Shown: positions 17,798 through 26,952, numbered from the stretch's first letter. The stretch: 64,000 nucleotides of DNA from CANMXU01 sp052030545 (GCF_052030545.1 NZ_JBPDIH010000015.1:1-64000); one strand, 5' to 3'. Numbers and translations: made by a program. The notes: generated by a model not told the origin, from the letters alone.

Positions 17798-18027
17798 GAT
17801 AACTTGATTGTCATTTTATTAAGGCCTGTGGATATTTTTAACATAGAGATAGCGCAGGCAAAAGTCTAGCGCTAATGCACTGTTTTAGGCCCACTCGAAC
17901 TTTCACGTGCCATCTTTTAGCCACAATTGATCGCCACAATGCCATAATTTAAACCGTTAAAAATAATAATGTTTGCGCAAACTTTAGTCCTTTAATGAAC
18001 AACTTTGGTTAATAAAGGCGCTTACCT

Positions 18028-20343
18028 ATGGCAACCCAATCTAGTCGTTATTTCTCTTTATTTTTTGTTGCAAGTTTGTGTTTTTTTGCGATGCAAGCAA
18101 GGTGCAGTACCAGTGCTGAACCTTATGAAAAAAACAGCAATATTGCAGCGGAAAACCTATTGCCTCACTTTGAACATATCCCTTTTGATGACATTAAATC
18201 AGGCAGTTTGTTTTATCAAAACGAAGCTGGTTATCAGGCGCAACTAGCTCAAAATACTGAATTTAACATTAGCGTTAACGGCTTGGTGACACGTGTTGAT
18301 GTTACTCAACATTTTTTGAATAGTTCGCCCGACTGGCTCGAGGCGGTTTATGTTTTTCCATTACCTGAAAATTCAGCCGTTGACAAAATGACCATGCTCA
18401 TTGGCGAGCGTAAGGTAGTCGGTAAAATTAAAGAAAAAAAACAAGCGCAAAAAATATATCAACAAGCCAAAACTCAAGGGAAGAAGGCGAGCATTGTCAG
18501 CCAGCAACGACCCAATATGTTTACTACAAAAGTGGCCAATATTGCTCCCGGTGAAAAAATGAGTATTCACATTAGTTATTTACAGCAAGTACATTTTCAA
18601 GACGGGCAGTTTTCATTGCGTTTACCGCTGACGATTACGCCGCGCTTTTTAGCAAAACAAATTCCAATGGCGTTGCCAACAGCTCAAAAACTGCCAGAGC
18701 AGCAGACAATTGAAATACCCGATATCAGCATTGACGATAGTGCTAACTTAGGGTGGGCGGTAATTGATGCTGCCGAAATTAGTCCACCACAAAAATATTA
18801 CCCTTTTATCCATCAACTCGGTCAACAGCTCGATCACCAGTTAGCTCAGGAACAAAGGCAAGGCAGCGCGCAGCAAACGGCAACAATTTCAGCGTCAATT
18901 GACTTAGGTTTGCCCATAGAGTCGTTAGCAAGCTTGTATCACCCCATTGTGCAATCACAGCATAAACAAACATTAACACTTGGCTTAAAGCAAGAACGCA
19001 TTGGGCTTGACCAAGATTTTGTTTTAACCTGGCAAGTAAAAGCCAACCAGCAACCACAGGCAGCATTTTTTAAAACAGCGCAGACCGACGCAGATTATGG
19101 CTTGTTAATGCTAGTGCCGCCAAAAGGTGAGTTTTTAAAAGCGCTGGCAAAAGAAGTGGTAGTTATTGTTGATACCTCAGGCTCTATGTCTGGTGTTTCA
19201 ATTAAGCAGGCGAAAAAAGCGCTCGCCTATGCGTTAAGTAAGCTTAGCCAGCAAGACCGATTTAATATTATAGAATTTAACGACAGCAGCCAGCGCATGT
19301 TTGTAAAAAGCCAGCTAGCAAGTAAAGAAAACATTCGTTTTGCGCAGCAATGGTTGAGCATGTTAAGCGCGGGCGGCGGCACCAATATGTATCCTGCGAT
19401 TGAATCGGCGCTCACTACAACAGAGCAAGCTTCATATTATCGACAAGTGATTTTTATTACCGATGGCGCGGTAGGTGATGAAGCAAGTTTGTTTTCTCTG
19501 ATCGAAAACAAACTTGGCAGTACCCGTTTACATACGGTTGGTATTGGTTCAGCACCCAATAGCTATTTTATGTCGCAATCGGCAGCATTAGGGCGAGGCA
19601 GTTATCGTTATATTGGCGATGTTAACGAGGTTCAGCAGCAAATTAACCGTTTGTTTGATGATATTAGTCAGCCGGTGTTAACTGATGTCAGTATTAAGTT
19701 TCAAGCAAACAGTACCAAGGGAAACATTGCCAAGGGAAACGCTGTTAGCGATACAGCTAGCGCTATTGAATATTATCCAGACCACATTCCAGACTTATAC
19801 GCCAGCCAACCACTGATGGTAAGCGCTAAAATGCCAAAAAACATTGGTGAGTATTTGTTAGTTCAAGGAAAATTAAATCAGCAGCGGTGGCAACAAAAAG
19901 TGCGAATTAGCCAAGCCAAACAACAAAACGGTATCGCGTCGTTATGGGCAAGGGCAAAAATATCCGCGTTAAGTCATGCATTACGTCGTGAAAAAATGCA
20001 GGCACGGGGAAGTGACAATAATCAAACCACAGTAGATGGCATTATCGCGCACATCACTGAATTAGCGTTAGCGCACCAGCTTGTTAGTGCGTATACCAGC
20101 TTTGTTGCTGTTGAAGAAAAAGTCAGTCGGGAAAGCAAGCAAACACTCCATAAACAAAAACAAAAGCAAAAAATTGCCAATGCGATGCCCAAAGGTTCAC
20201 AGCAAATTATGGTGGCTAATACCGCATTAGGGTTGGAAAGCTATATTAGTTTAGGGTTAATTCTTCTGGTGTGTGCCTTGTTTATTCATGTCTGTAGTTA
20301 CTGGTTTTCGTTTGGCAAAGTCAACGTTGAAAGTGAACAATAA
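18028..20343 (+). CDS. VIT and VWA domain sortase target protein
   Basis: A 771-residue exported surface protein of the 'marine proteobacterial sortase target' type. A signal peptide (residues 1-29 or so) leads into a VIT domain (about 65-200: LVTRVDVTQHFLNSSPDWLEAVYVFPLPE) and a von Willebrand type A domain (about 375-545) with a complete MIDAS start, VVIVDTSGSMSG, plus GGGTNMYPA and ITDGAVGD. The C-terminus has a short motif VANTALG (729-735), one transmembrane helix (about 738-762) and a charged end, the layout of a sortase substrate. The motif lacks the proline of the more usual PxTA/LPxTG forms. The stop overlaps the sortase start (TAATG), so target and enzyme are coupled. The protein probably mediates metal-dependent binding at the cell surface (inference). 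Confidence 0.93.
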   Translation: MATQSSRYFSLFFVASLCFFAMQARCSTSAEPYEKNSNIAAENLLPHFEHIPFDDIKSGSLFYQNEAGYQAQLAQNTEFNISVNGLVTRVDVTQHFLNSSPDWLEAVYVFPLPENSAVDKMTMLIGERKVVGKIKEKKQAQKIYQQAKTQGKKASIVSQQRPNMFTTKVANIAPGEKMSIHISYLQQVHFQDGQFSLRLPLTITPRFLAKQIPMALPTAQKLPEQQTIEIPDISIDDSANLGWAVIDAAEISPPQKYYPFIHQLGQQLDHQLAQEQRQGSAQQTATISASIDLGLPIESLASLYHPIVQSQHKQTLTLGLKQERIGLDQDFVLTWQVKANQQPQAAFFKTAQTDADYGLLMLVPPKGEFLKALAKEVVVIVDTSGSMSGVSIKQAKKALAYALSKLSQQDRFNIIEFNDSSQRMFVKSQLASKENIRFAQQWLSMLSAGGGTNMYPAIESALTTTEQASYYRQVIFITDGAVGDEASLFSLIENKLGSTRLHTVGIGSAPNSYFMSQSAALGRGSYRYIGDVNEVQQQINRLFDDISQPVLTDVSIKFQANSTKGNIAKGNAVSDTASAIEYYPDHIPDLYASQPLMVSAKMPKNIGEYLLVQGKLNQQRWQQKVRISQAKQQNGIASLWARAKISALSHALRREKMQARGSDNNQTTVDGIIAHITELALAHQLVSAYTSFVAVEEKVSRESKQTLHKQKQKQKIANAMPKGSQQIMVANTALGLESYISLGLILLVCALFIHVCSYWFSFGKVNVESEQ

Positions 20344-20972
20344 TGCGATTCACTGCTCGGCTTAACTACCTTGTATTAAGCCTAATAATATTAGCCTTGA
20401 TAAGCTTAAGCTACCCTGTGTATATGTTAATAAAAGCTGAAGTCGGTCAGCACTTACTTACGTTGGCGTGGCAGCAAACGCTTAAGCAAAATATAGCTGA
20501 AGATATTAGCGGGCTTTTACGCATAAAACAGGTTAAGCCTTGGCCTTGGGCGGATTTTCACCCGGTTGGTCAGTTAACATTTGCCTTTGCAAACGAACAA
20601 GTTGAGCGAAAGCCAACGATAGTGCTAAACAGCGACTCAGGACAAGCGCTTGCTTTTGGTCCTGGCTTACATGGTTTAAGCTTAGCTAGTGACAACTTAA
20701 CAATAATTTCAGGTCATAACGACAGTGTCTTTTCACCATTAGCAACGCTAAGTTATGCCGATACCATTAGTTATCAAACAATTAACGGCAAGCGTCAAAC
20801 TTATCACATACAAAGTCTTGAAGTTGTCGACCTTGCTAAACAGCCATTGATGCTTACCGATTTTGACACAGCAACCAAACCTAGCTTGTTATTAATTACC
20901 TGCTTCCCATTTCAAGGGCGTAGCAGACAAGACAGCTCACTGCGTTATCTTGTTTATGCGCAGGCGTTGTAG
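20343..20972 (+). CDS. class GN sortase
   Basis: A 209-residue membrane-anchored cysteine transpeptidase that should cut and process the C-terminal signal of the protein encoded just upstream. One N-terminal helix (about residues 9-31) anchors it. The sortase fold shows catalytic His in ISGHNDSVF, Cys in LLITCFPF and Arg near the C-terminus in SSLRYLVYA. Single-target sortases coupled to VIT/VWA proteins are known in marine Gammaproteobacteria. The nature of the acceptor to which such sortases attach their substrate is not settled. The start overlaps the target stop by one base, and no third gene follows closely. Confidence 0.94.
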   Translation: MRFTARLNYLVLSLIILALISLSYPVYMLIKAEVGQHLLTLAWQQTLKQNIAEDISGLLRIKQVKPWPWADFHPVGQLTFAFANEQVERKPTIVLNSDSGQALAFGPGLHGLSLASDNLTIISGHNDSVFSPLATLSYADTISYQTINGKRQTYHIQSLEVVDLAKQPLMLTDFDTATKPSLLLITCFPFQGRSRQDSSLRYLVYAQAL

Positions 20973-21146
20973 CAGCACCTGCAATGTCGATATGTTTTGT
21001 TACAGAAAACATTAAAGCCCAGTTGCTGTACAGGGCTGTTAGACTAACCATTTGCTAAACTTTCTTGTTTCAATCGTGGCATATGTCGATAACATACGTT
21101 AGGTTAACAATATGTTAACTACGTAACTCGGCTTATAGGCGATACT

Positions 21147-24100
21147 ATGCTGATTGACTCTCTCAAAAAACTTCATCCTATGTTTACTATCCGATTTACT
21201 GTCGTAAGTATTTTTATCTTTGCGACTTTTCTAACTGGGTTAGTGGCAACAGGTTTGCAATATCATTTTAGTAAAAAAGCGGCCTCTGAAAGTGCAGAGC
21301 GTATGTTTGAAATGACCAGTCAGAGCACGAATAGCTTTCTTGTTAACCTAGATCAAAAAGCAACCAATATGGTTAGACTTTTATCGCAATTTAGTCGGTT
21401 GGCGGATCAAGACAGCATGGACAGAGATACCGTTGAACTTTTTTCTGAAGCAATGAAAGCCAACAAAATGCTGTATGCCATTTATGTAGGTTTTGCCAAT
21501 GGTGATTTTTACGAATTAGTTAACCTAGAATCAAGCCCAATTATTCGATCACAAATTAAGGCGCAACAAGAAGATCGCTGGGTATTAGTGACGGTGACAG
21601 GGGAGGGGCAAAATCGCGTACGTGCTTTTACTTACTTTAATGCTGCTGGCGAGCAAACCTCAAAACGAGATGAACCTAGTAACTATGATGTACGCACTAG
21701 ACCTTGGTATATCAATGCGCCACTAAACAGTGTTCATAAATCTAACCCTTATTTATTTCAGCATTTACAAGCTCCGGGGCAAACTTATTCAACCATCATT
21801 CCTTCTACCAAAGCGGTTATTGCTGTAGATATTGCGCTATCGTCGTTATCTGAATTTTTAAAAAATAAAAGCAGTGCGCAATCCGGTTCAAAAGGCCACG
21901 AAATGTTTTTGTTTCAAAACTCAGGTGAAATTGTGGCTAGCAATCAAGAGGAGCAGCTTGAAAAAACGATTTTTAAACCGCTGATGCTGACACTCAATGC
22001 CGAGCAAAAAGCGGTTATTGAAAATGCTGCTGTCTTGAAGGTGTCAAATGAACTCGATTGGGCGCCAATCGACTTTACTCAGTCAGGAAAACCAAAAGGC
22101 TATAGCATTGATATTATCAATTATATTGCCAAAGAAACGGGGTTGAAAATTGAGTTTGTTAATGGTTTTTCGTGGTCTGAATTTGTCGATAAATTCAAAA
22201 AACAAGATATTGATTTACTGCAGCCAATTTTCCTTAATGAAGAAAACCGCCAGTTTGGTTTGGCCTCAAATTCATTTTTAGAACTGCCGTTTTCAGTGGT
22301 GACACAAGAAAACCATGCAACAATTGAACACTTAAATGATATGAATGGCAAGCATTTAGCCATACCGGAAGGTTGGTCGGTTATTCAAGCATTAAAAGAT
22401 AATTTTCCACAAATAAATATTGTTGAAGTTGAGTCAACGTATGCGGTATTACAGGCTGTCGCCAACGGTGATGTTGACGCGGGCTTAGACAATGACGCGA
22501 TCTTACGTTTTACCCAGCAACGCTTTTATATCGACAATATTCAATACCATGAACAAATTGACTTTAGCCCTGCAAAAATAAGTACATCGTTGCACTTTAT
22601 GTTGGCGGATGACCAAGCCGAACTTGTTGATATTATTAATCTCGCGATTGCGAATATACCAGAACACTACCGTGAGTATTTAAATCGAAAATGGCTAAAA
22701 GGTAGCGAGGCAAACCATGGTGTAGTACCGTACCCAGCGCTTATTGAACTAGCAAAAAATAGCGATAACCATGGCAAGTTATTAACCGTAAATATTAATA
22801 AGGTAGAGCGCTTTATTTATTTAATGCCGGTTGATGAACAACAAAAAGAGTTTTTCGCGATTGTGGTGCCAACGGACGACGTTTTGGCAGAAAGTGTTGA
22901 AAAAGTTCAGTTATCTATTTTGATCACGATCGGTTGTTTGTTACTCATTTTGCCAGTCACTTGGTTATTTGCTGCGCCGATTGTTAGCCCGATTAAAGAG
23001 CTTGAAAAAGAAAACCAAAAAATTAAGTTTCGTCAATATCAAGATGTACGTTTGGTTAACAGCAATATTCAAGAAATAAGCGAGTTGGCCAATTCGTTAG
23101 TGGATATGTCGTCTTCCATTGCTGAGCATGAACGAAAAAATAAAGAGCTGATGGAAGCGTTTATTAAGCTGATCGCACAAGCAATTGATGATAAATCACC
23201 GTACACGGGCGGACACTGTAATCGCGTACCTGAACTTGGCATTATGCTCGCAAACGCGGCGTCAGCGTCGAATACACCGCCGTTTAATGACTTTAGTTTT
23301 GCCAATGAAGACGAGCAACGCGAGTTTAGAATTGCAGCTTGGCTGCACGATTGCGGTAAAATTATCACCCCTGAGCACGTGGTTGATAAAGGCTCTAAAT
23401 TAGAAACAATTTATAATCGGATTCATGAAGTACGCATGCGTTTTGAAGTATTGTGGCGTGATGCGCAAATCGACTATTACCAACAGTGCCTAGAAGCACC
23501 TGATAAAAATGAAGCGTTAACTATAGCGTTACAAGCTAAATTCCAGCAATTACAACAAGACTTTGCCTTTGTCGCACAAAGTAATGTTGGCGGTGAATTT
23601 ATGGATGAGAGTGCGTTAGACCGCCTACAACAGCTAGCTAAAATAAAATGGCAACGCCACTTTGATAATACGCTTGGCTTGTCACCCGTAGAAGAATTAC
23701 GTTTAGAGAAGATGAAAAAGCAAGGCCAATGTGCTGAACAGCCAAACGGCGGTTCAGTAACGGAATATTTACTGTCAGATCGCCCTGAACACATAATTGA
23801 GCGGACCCGCAATCCTGAATTTTCACCAGAGCAAGGCATCAAAATGCCAATGCCTGAATTTGAATACAATTTAGGTGAGCTATATAACTTATCAATAAAA
23901 GCGGGCACATTAACGGCAGAAGATCGTTATAAAATTAACGAACACATGCTCAGTACAATTAAAATGTTAGACACCTTGCCGTTTCCACCTGAACTGGCAA
24001 ACGTACCTAAATACTCATCAACTCACCATGAAACCCTGATAGGGACAGGTTATCCTCGCCAATTAACGGCTGAAGATTTATCCATACCTGAACGTGTATT

Positions 24101-24347
24101 AGTGATTTCAGATATTTTTGAAGCACTTACTGCCGCTGACCGCCCTTATAAAAAAGCAAAATCGTTAAGCCAATCTGTTGATATTTTGCATAGTTTTGCC
24201 TTAAAGCAGCATATTGATTTTGACCTGTTTGAACTGTTTTTAACCAGTGGCACTTATTTAACGTATGCCAAGCAGTACCTGCATGAAGATCAAATTGACC
24301 ACGTCGATATTGCTAAATACCTGCGCACCGACAAAGTCGCCAGCTGA
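21147..24347 (+). CDS. periplasmic sensor with HD-GYP output (predicted c-di-GMP phosphodiesterase)
   Basis: A 1066-residue transmembrane receptor. TM1 (about residues 17-38) is followed by a Cache-like periplasmic domain (about 40-245, with YDVRTRPWYINA), then a bacterial solute-binding type 3 domain (about 300-510: KPKGYSIDIINYIAKETGLKIEF, RKWL). TM2 (about 594-612) leads to a HAMP-like linker and coiled region, then an HD-GYP domain with HD in AAWLHDCGKI (about 732) and HHETLIGTGYP (about 958). HD-GYP proteins hydrolyse cyclic di-GMP. The gap between the HD and GYP motifs is about 225 residues, roughly 150 more than usual. Two stacked ligand-binding domains suggest sensing of an amino acid or similar small molecule. 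It follows the sortase pair by 174 bases and probably has its own promoter. Confidence 0.9.
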   Translation: MLIDSLKKLHPMFTIRFTVVSIFIFATFLTGLVATGLQYHFSKKAASESAERMFEMTSQSTNSFLVNLDQKATNMVRLLSQFSRLADQDSMDRDTVELFSEAMKANKMLYAIYVGFANGDFYELVNLESSPIIRSQIKAQQEDRWVLVTVTGEGQNRVRAFTYFNAAGEQTSKRDEPSNYDVRTRPWYINAPLNSVHKSNPYLFQHLQAPGQTYSTIIPSTKAVIAVDIALSSLSEFLKNKSSAQSGSKGHEMFLFQNSGEIVASNQEEQLEKTIFKPLMLTLNAEQKAVIENAAVLKVSNELDWAPIDFTQSGKPKGYSIDIINYIAKETGLKIEFVNGFSWSEFVDKFKKQDIDLLQPIFLNEENRQFGLASNSFLELPFSVVTQENHATIEHLNDMNGKHLAIPEGWSVIQALKDNFPQINIVEVESTYAVLQAVANGDVDAGLDNDAILRFTQQRFYIDNIQYHEQIDFSPAKISTSLHFMLADDQAELVDIINLAIANIPEHYREYLNRKWLKGSEANHGVVPYPALIELAKNSDNHGKLLTVNINKVERFIYLMPVDEQQKEFFAIVVPTDDVLAESVEKVQLSILITIGCLLLILPVTWLFAAPIVSPIKELEKENQKIKFRQYQDVRLVNSNIQEISELANSLVDMSSSIAEHERKNKELMEAFIKLIAQAIDDKSPYTGGHCNRVPELGIMLANAASASNTPPFNDFSFANEDEQREFRIAAWLHDCGKIITPEHVVDKGSKLETIYNRIHEVRMRFEVLWRDAQIDYYQQCLEAPDKNEALTIALQAKFQQLQQDFAFVAQSNVGGEFMDESALDRLQQLAKIKWQRHFDNTLGLSPVEELRLEKMKKQGQCAEQPNGGSVTEYLLSDRPEHIIERTRNPEFSPEQGIKMPMPEFEYNLGELYNLSIKAGTLTAEDRYKINEHMLSTIKMLDTLPFPPELANVPKYSSTHHETLIGTGYPRQLTAEDLSIPERVLVISDIFEALTAADRPYKKAKSLSQSVDILHSFALKQHIDFDLFELFLTSGTYLTYAKQYLHEDQIDHVDIAKYLRTDKVAS

Positions 24348-24364
24348 TAGCTCGCTGTTTACCG

Positions 24365-24448
24365 CTTTCAGCTTGTAACTTACTGCTTGCGACTTACCGC
24401 TTATCGCTTGTGACTTTTAACTTGTCGCTGATAACTTATCATTTGTGA
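24365..24448. repeat. degenerate 7-bp tandem repeat (CTTNNNR)
   Basis: Twelve consecutive heptamers begin with CTT or a near variant: CTTTCAG, CTTGTAA, CTTACTG, CTTGCGA, CTTACCG, CTTATCG, CTTGTGA, CTTTTAA and so on to TTTGTGA. The tract starts 18 bases after the stop of the HD-GYP gene. A similar tract lies at 61888-61957. Confidence 0.8.
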
Positions 24449-24532
24449 TTTTTTTGAGTCAATTTTATTCACCTATTGATGATTATCCTTTAAGCTAGGC
24501 AAGCATGAATAATGAGCAAAATAAGGATTTTT

Positions 24533-25438
24533 ATGGCAAAAAGTTTACCCGCGTTACATTTGTTTAGTATTTTTGAAGCGGCTGCGCGCCATGAAAGTTT
24601 TCGCTTAGCGGCAGAAGAGTTATTTATCACGCCGTCAGCCGTTTCACATCAAATAAAATCGCTGGAAGCCTTTTTAGGTTTTGAGCTATTTCTGCGCAAA
24701 AGTCGAGGAGTTAGTTTAAATGCCGCCGGTAAAAGCTATTTAGCCTATGTGCAAAAAGCGTTAGAGTTACTTGAGCAAGGCACTAAAAATGTTAGCGGAA
24801 AATACTCTACGCCAAGCTTAAAAATATCAACCTTTCCAACTATGTCGAGCAATGTCATTATTCCGCAGCTTAGCCACTTTCAACAAGCCCATCCTGAAAT
24901 TGAAATTCGCCTAGAAACCGGCATGAACGTCGCCGATTTACGCTATGACGACTGCGACTTAGCGATAAGAGTCGGTAAGGGCGACTGGCCGGGAGTGGAA
25001 GTAAAAAAGTTAATGGACTTGCACATTGAAGCGGTATGCTCGGCGGAATTTGCTAACAAATATCAGCTAAAATCGCCTGAGCAAATTGCCGAGGTGCCGT
25101 TAATAGATTTAGACGGCATGGACAATATTTGGCAGCAATGGTCGCAAGCAGTACAAATACCGCAACAAGACTATCAACATCCGCTGGTTTTTAGTCATTA
25201 CGACTCGTGTTTACAAGCCGCTGAACAAGGTTTAGGGTTGGCTTTAGCGATCATGCCAATTGAACAACTTTTGCTTGACCGGCATTTGCTAGTTGCGCCG
25301 TTTAAACTTAATACTCTTTACAATCAGGCGTTATATGCCGTCTATAGAAAAGAAGATGCCGACCGGCATGACATTCAGTGTTTTCTTAATTGGTTGGTGA
25401 AATCCCCCAATTTGAAAACGACAACAAATGATGAATGA
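24533..25438 (+). CDS. LysR family transcriptional regulator (GcvA-like)
   Basis: A 301-residue DNA-binding regulator. The N-terminal winged helix-turn-helix has the GcvA-subgroup signature LPALHLFSIFEAAARHESFRLAAEELFITPSAVSHQIKSLE (seen across residues about 5-45), followed by FLRKSRGVSLNAAGKSYL. The effector-binding domain (about 90-295) shows LKISTFPTMSSNVIIPQLSHF. ATG 24533 is chosen because TAAGGA lies 5 bases before it and the family usually begins there; an in-frame ATG at 24512 would add seven residues. The target genes are unknown, and no divergent partner is present. It is preceded by the heptamer repeat tract. Confidence 0.92.
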   Translation: MAKSLPALHLFSIFEAAARHESFRLAAEELFITPSAVSHQIKSLEAFLGFELFLRKSRGVSLNAAGKSYLAYVQKALELLEQGTKNVSGKYSTPSLKISTFPTMSSNVIIPQLSHFQQAHPEIEIRLETGMNVADLRYDDCDLAIRVGKGDWPGVEVKKLMDLHIEAVCSAEFANKYQLKSPEQIAEVPLIDLDGMDNIWQQWSQAVQIPQQDYQHPLVFSHYDSCLQAAEQGLGLALAIMPIEQLLLDRHLLVAPFKLNTLYNQALYAVYRKEDADRHDIQCFLNWLVKSPNLKTTTNDE

Positions 25439-25561
25439 GATTCACCTATAGCGTGAATATTATCCCGTTGAGAGCTTTAGCTTAAGTGACTACTATGACG
25501 TTATCCATTTAAAACGTGTGTAACACGTTTTTAAGATTCTTTTATTAAGTAGGTGACTGAC

Positions 25562-25843
25562 ATGGAAAGTACTCTTTGGCTGAAAATTTATCGCGTATTG
25601 GCAATTGCAATAGTGGCATTGCCGATTATCTTAAACTGGCTGCTAGAAGGCAGCTTGCTCAGTTCGTTGCTTTACGTACCTATAGTTAGCTTAGCTTTTG
25701 GCGGCTTGGCAATTTGGTTAGATCGTCAGTTACTTAAGTTTGCTGCAACTCTAACGCGACGCCGAGCTAAACCTGTTGCATCGGCGCCGAAGCTATCTCG
25801 TTTACTGAACCAAAACAGTAAATCAAACTGTTGCTTCTATTAA
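25562..25843 (+). CDS. small membrane protein
   Basis: I do not recognise this 93-residue protein. Two hydrophobic helices are visible (about residues 10-26, VLAIAIVALPIILNWLL, and 34-53, LLYVPIVSLAFGGLAIWL), followed by a basic segment (TRRRAKP) and a polar tail ending in CCFY. AGGTGA lies 5 bases before the ATG at 25562, which I prefer to the GTG at 25553. Its end abuts the convergent Xre gene with a few bases of overlap. A real gene is supported by the ribosome binding site and membrane-protein character, but function is unknown. Confidence 0.6.
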   Translation: MESTLWLKIYRVLAIAIVALPIILNWLLEGSLLSSLLYVPIVSLAFGGLAIWLDRQLLKFAATLTRRRAKPVASAPKLSRLLNQNSKSNCCFY

Positions 25844-26067
25844 GCTTCATCGTCACTAAGCATGTTTGGCTGGTAGGGATCTGCTTGAAATATTTCACTG
25901 ATCTCTTTGCCAAATACCGCGGCGATAGTAAAGGCTAACTGCAAAGACGGATCGTGCTTTTCCCGCTCTATCGCATTCACCGCTTGGCGAGAAACACCAA
26001 GGCGTTTTCCTAAGGCTTCTTGTGACCAATTCTTTTCTGCGCGTAACACTTTAATATTATTTTTCAC
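25840..26067 (-). CDS. Xre family transcriptional regulator
   Basis: A 75-residue protein consisting of one Cro/CI-type helix-turn-helix (residues about 4-58: IKVLRAEKNWSQEALGKRLGVSRQAVNAIEREKHDP) and a short acidic tail. It resembles the small regulators commonly paired with a membrane protein. It begins with GTG at 26067, overlapping the end of the upstream membrane-protein gene by 11 bases, so the two are co-transcribed and probably coupled. The shared promoter upstream of 26461 carries paired GTATAC sequences that could be its own operator (inference). Confidence 0.92.
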   Translation of the reverse strand: MKNNIKVLRAEKNWSQEALGKRLGVSRQAVNAIEREKHDPSLQLAFTIAAVFGKEISEIFQADPYQPNMLSDDEA

Positions 26068-26461
26068 GATTATCAGCCCATATCAACAACTGCAAAATCA
26101 GCCCGTGACAGCCAAAAACCACCGGCAAAATATAGGCAAAGCTTATTTGTGGCAGGTCAAGCTTAAACACTAACATGCCATAAGCAAAACTGACAAAACA
26201 CACTAACCCTATCACCCATAAAAACGCTTCGCTGGTTAGCCTGCTCATATATTCGTCTAATGCTTGAAAGTGGGCTCGGTAAATAAAAAACGCCCATACC
26301 AATGGCGCTATCGGTAATAACGCAAAAAATACCACCATGCTAGTTGGCAAAGCAAACAGCTCAATGGCAAAGGTTTGCACAGCAATCAGGAATAAAAATA
26401 CCAGCATGGCGATCATAAACCGTACGGTGAAACGTTTCTCTGAGTGTGTCATTTTTTGCAT
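26057..26461 (-). CDS. four-helix membrane protein paired with an Xre regulator
   Basis: A 134-residue integral membrane protein with about four hydrophobic segments (around residues 13-33, 40-60, 82-101 and 108-128) and charged ends. No catalytic motif is seen. Upstream of an Xre regulator and overlapping it, the gene belongs to a widespread two-gene arrangement in which the role of the membrane partner is generally unknown. The ATG at 26461 has a good ribosome binding site (AAGGAGATGGC). A later in-frame ATG is possible but lacks one. Confidence 0.8.
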   Translation of the reverse strand: MQKMTHSEKRFTVRFMIAMLVFLFLIAVQTFAIELFALPTSMVVFFALLPIAPLVWAFFIYRAHFQALDEYMSRLTSEAFLWVIGLVCFVSFAYGMLVFKLDLPQISFAYILPVVFGCHGLILQLLIWADNREK

Positions 26462-26503
26462 GCCATCTCCTTTTTTGTATGTAATGTCTATTTTACTAAA
26501 AGT

Positions 26504-26540
26504 AATGTATACCTTACTTGTTAATGTGTCAAGTATACCT
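26504..26540 (-). promoter_or_regulatory. promoter with paired GTATAC operator-like sites upstream of the membrane/Xre pair
   Basis: On the minus strand TTGACA (26527-26532) and TACATT (26504-26509) are 17 bases apart, a good sigma-70 arrangement about 45 bases before the start codon. AGGTATAC occurs twice with a 26-base period (26507-26514 and 26533-26540), one copy over the -10 region and one just upstream of the -35. This would suit autorepression by the Xre protein (inference). Confidence 0.6.
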
Positions 26541-26777
26541 GACTTTTGGCGAGAGATAGCCAGTATTGCTTGGATTAAAGCGTGTAAGCTTTATTGGCTT
26601 ATTCCTCGTTTTTCACTTTTTGGAGGCGTTTTTAATAGGGCGCGTTAGCAGATCTTGCGTTAGTGCTAATCATAAATCGCCATAGCAAGTTGAAAGCGAA
26701 TGATTTCTTTGTCTATTAACAGACCCTAGTGTTTTAGCTTATTTTGAAAAATAGTTAATTATTTTTAATATTGATTG

Positions 26778-26893
26778 AACTAATAGCAAACAAGGCACTC
26801 TTACTTAGCAAGATACTTATCCCCCTTAGTGTTTTATTGTTTATGTTTCATGTTCTTTGCGTTTACTTGCTTGCAAGTAAACGCTTTTTTTTT
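26778..26893 (+). ncRNA. candidate small RNA ending in an orphan terminator
   Basis: A very strong intrinsic terminator at 26859-26893 has no plausible coding gene upstream on its strand for over 1 kb. A promoter-like TTGAAA (26744-26749), 16-base spacer, TAATAT (26766-26771) would start a transcript near 26778 of about 115 nt. The 5' part is U-rich with a CCCCC at about 26821. I do not match it to a known family. The start is an estimate. Confidence 0.35.
26859..26893 (+). terminator. strong intrinsic terminator without an upstream gene
   Basis: GCGTTTACTTG and CAAGTAAACGC pair perfectly over 11 or 12 bp around a short loop and are followed by nine T. It lies 60 bases before the cupin gene. 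Confidence 0.85.
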
Positions 26894-26952
26894 GCCTAAA
26901 ATTTAAGTGAATCAGGTAAACTTGAATTATCTAAAACTAACAGCGCGATATT

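Noticed and set aside
18005..18247. 80-codon frame overlapping the start of the VIT/VWA gene
   Set aside because: Out of frame with the clear signal peptide and VIT domain; no separate ribosome binding site.
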